Below, in pieces: positions 4,787 through 6,448 of a DNA stretch of 6,448 nt. How positions within the stretch are numbered: position 1 is the stretch's first letter; the number at the start of each line of letters is the position of its first letter. This stretch comes from Aquificota bacterium (GTDB lineage: Bacteria > Aquificota > Aquificia > Aquificales > QOAS01): assembly GCA_026987085.1 (NCBI GenBank), contig JALSNH010000072.1:1-6448 (forward strand), written 5' to 3'. The notes below the pieces were generated by a model that was not told the DNA's origin, searched no databases, and saw only the letters and a program-made list of their open reading frames with translations. The position numbers and the translations under genes were made by a program.

Positions 4787-6448
4787 TTATCCTTCTTCAG
4801 TTTCTGTTTTATCGTTTTCCGCAAAAAGGTTTTTACCAATCTCTTCAGAAACTCCAACAGGTTCCACCTGAACTTTGCTGTAAATTTCTTCGCCGGTTCC
4901 TACCGGAACGAGATTACCAATAATAACGTTCTCCTTGAGACCTTTTAGCTCGTCCACTTTGCCCTCGCAGGCGGAGTCGGTAAGAACTTTTGTTGTTTCT
5001 TGGAAAGATGCCGCCGCAATCCACGACTTGGTATGCAAGGCAGATTTGGTAATACCGATTAACACAGGTTCCGCTTTTGGAAGTTTTCCGCCAAATTCCA
5101 TAATTCTTTTGATTTCCTCTTCAAATTCCTCCTTATCAACAATTTCCCTAACGATAAAGCGGCTATCACCGGGATCGGTAATCCTTACCTTGCGGAGCAT
5201 TTGCCTGATGATAATCTCAAAATGTTTGTCATGAATATCAACCCCTTGCAGTTTGTAAACCATTTGAATTTCCTTAATGAGGAACTTTTGAAGTTCTTCT
5301 ACACCTTTAATGCGGAGAATTTCGTGAGGATTGGGAGTTCCATCGGTTAACGGGTCACCAGCCTGAACCTTTTCACCGTCCTTTACAAGGAGATATTTAC
5401 CTTTCGGAACAAAGTATTCCTTATCAAGACCTGTTTCACGGTTGTAGACAATAACCTTATAACCTTTGGAGGTCATTTGAATACGGCCTTCAATTTCCGC
5501 TTTGGTTCTATCGGTTATTTGGGTTCCCTTTTTAACCCACTGACCGGCCTTAACGAGGATTAGTTCATCTTTGGCAACCTTGTGGCTCCAAGTTTCCTTG
5601 GTAAATGGGTTAAAGATGATAATTTCGTCCGCATCCTCGTAAATCTTGACCTCTCCATCGATTTCGGTAAGAATTGCGGGGTTTTTGGGAGGTCTTGCTT
5701 CGAAAAGCTCTTCAACTTTAGGCAGACCACCGACGATATCTTTAACTTTAGCGGTCTCTTTGGGCAACCTTGCAAGAATATCTCCGGGATTAACCTCTAT
5801 CTCTTCTACCGGTTCAAAATATTGATGTTGAATTTCTGTTCCTTCCGCTTCCGAACAGGTGGGACAGGTTTTCCAAACCAATTTTAGCTTATCCCTCGGA
5901 ATCATTAAGGTAGCATTAACAGGTAGGTCGTAAACGTATTCGCTTCCATCTTCGCCGACTATAGTAATTCTGGGAGTGTGGAGCATTGCATCTTTGGGTT
6001 TCATAAAGCTAATAACGAGGGAAATTTTTCCGGTAATGAGGTCCCGTTCTTCCTTAACGGTTACATCCTTAATAATGTCGGTTAGCTGCAGTTTACCTTT
6101 TACTTCCGCTATGATAAAGTCGGCGAACGGGTTCCACTCTGCTACCTTTGTACCTGCTTTTACTTCCTTGCCTTCATCAACCAATAGGTAAGCTCCGTGG
6201 GGAACGGGGTGCCTTTCTATAATCCTTCCTTCCTTATCTTCAATATAGATTTGCCCTTGTTTGGAAACAACTACTTTTCTACCGTTCCTGTCAACAACAT
6301 ACTTTAGGTTGTGGTATTTAAGAATTCCATCGTGTTCAACTACCAATTCGCTACGGACCTTTTCGGCAGTAGCGGCACCACCGATGTGGAATGTTCTCAT
6401 AGTGAGCTGAGTTCCCGGTTCACCAATGGATTGGGCGGCTATGATACC
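4787..6448 (-). CDS. rpoC: DNA-directed RNA polymerase subunit beta', C-terminal part (5' end outside window)
   Basis: The frame is open to the window edge, giving 553 visible residues of a protein normally over 1,150 long; the Met at 6400 is internal. The first 16 codons read GIIAAQSIGEPGTQLT and run into MRTFHIGG, the invariant trigger-loop region with its Met, Arg and His that contact the incoming nucleotide. Numbering from that Met, later landmarks are KDIVGGLPKVEELFEAR (220-236), MLRKVRITDPGDSRF (401-415), AASFQETTKVL (463-473) and LKENVIIGNLVPVGTG (488-503), which close the active-site module and bind omega in the family. The intervening sandwich-barrel repeats are recognisable from the recurring Gly-rich 'LLVxDGxxVxxGD' phrases. 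A stretch at about 167-201 containing CPTC looks inserted relative to common beta' sequences. The C-terminus ends in an acidic tail. The coding DNA is richer in G+C than the neighbours, as expected for a highly expressed gene. rpoB is expected upstream, outside the window. Confidence 0.98.
   Translation of the reverse strand, partial: GIIAAQSIGEPGTQLTMRTFHIGGAATAEKVRSELVVEHDGILKYHNLKYVVDRNGRKVVVSKQGQIYIEDKEGRIIERHPVPHGAYLLVDEGKEVKAGTKVAEWNPFADFIIAEVKGKLQLTDIIKDVTVKEERDLITGKISLVISFMKPKDAMLHTPRITIVGEDGSEYVYDLPVNATLMIPRDKLKLVWKTCPTCSEAEGTEIQHQYFEPVEEIEVNPGDILARLPKETAKVKDIVGGLPKVEELFEARPPKNPAILTEIDGEVKIYEDADEIIIFNPFTKETWSHKVAKDELILVKAGQWVKKGTQITDRTKAEIEGRIQMTSKGYKVIVYNRETGLDKEYFVPKGKYLLVKDGEKVQAGDPLTDGTPNPHEILRIKGVEELQKFLIKEIQMVYKLQGVDIHDKHFEIIIRQMLRKVRITDPGDSRFIVREIVDKEEFEEEIKRIMEFGGKLPKAEPVLIGITKSALHTKSWIAAASFQETTKVLTDSACEGKVDELKGLKENVIIGNLVPVGTGEEIYSKVQVEPVGVSEEIGKNLFAENDKTETEEG

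Overview
The window is compact, AT-rich bacterial chromosome that reads mainly as housekeeping DNA. Proteins are rich in Lys, Glu and Ile. The DNA is most AT-rich in the left-hand gene and richer in G+C in rpoC. This fits a low-GC thermophilic lineage such as Aquificota (Hydrogenothermaceae or Desulfurobacteriaceae type), but the assignment is an inference from protein style. No rRNA, tRNA, CRISPR array, insertion sequence or phage gene is visible.

Layout from left to right. (1) A plus-strand gene (30-968) encodes a membrane-anchored protein with a helical-repeat/TPR tail that resembles PelE of Pel exopolysaccharide clusters. It starts 14-25 bases after the possible stops of any upstream gene. 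(2) A minus-strand run of three genes reads right to left: hslU (ATP-dependent unfoldase of the HslUV protease), a 76-residue cysteine-rich DUF1858-type protein, and a long-form folP (dihydropteroate synthase). They are likely co-transcribed. (3) radC (JAB/MPN+ family) runs on the plus strand, divergent from hslU across a gap of about 40 bp. (4) The last part of rpoC (RNA polymerase beta') runs on the minus strand, convergent with radC. Its 5' part lies beyond the right edge.

Two convergent junctions carry hairpins. One is a long imperfect hairpin between radC and rpoC. The other is a GC-rich 7-bp hairpin inside the last folP codons, where the folP and PelE-like stop codons overlap by 4 bp. 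A sigma70-like promoter for hslU can be placed in the hslU/radC gap, partly under the start of radC. It predicts a very short 5' leader.

HslU, FolP, RadC and RpoC act in protein quality control, folate synthesis, an unsettled genome-related role and transcription, so the neighbourhood does not form one pathway. The parts most worth a second look are the PelE-like gene at the left edge, the DUF1858 protein between hslU and folP, hslU without an adjacent hslV, a one-residue deletion in a conserved HslU motif, a CPTC-containing insertion in RpoC, and start sites that mostly lack a Shine-Dalgarno sequence. I do not see convincing evidence of a wholly new multi-gene system.
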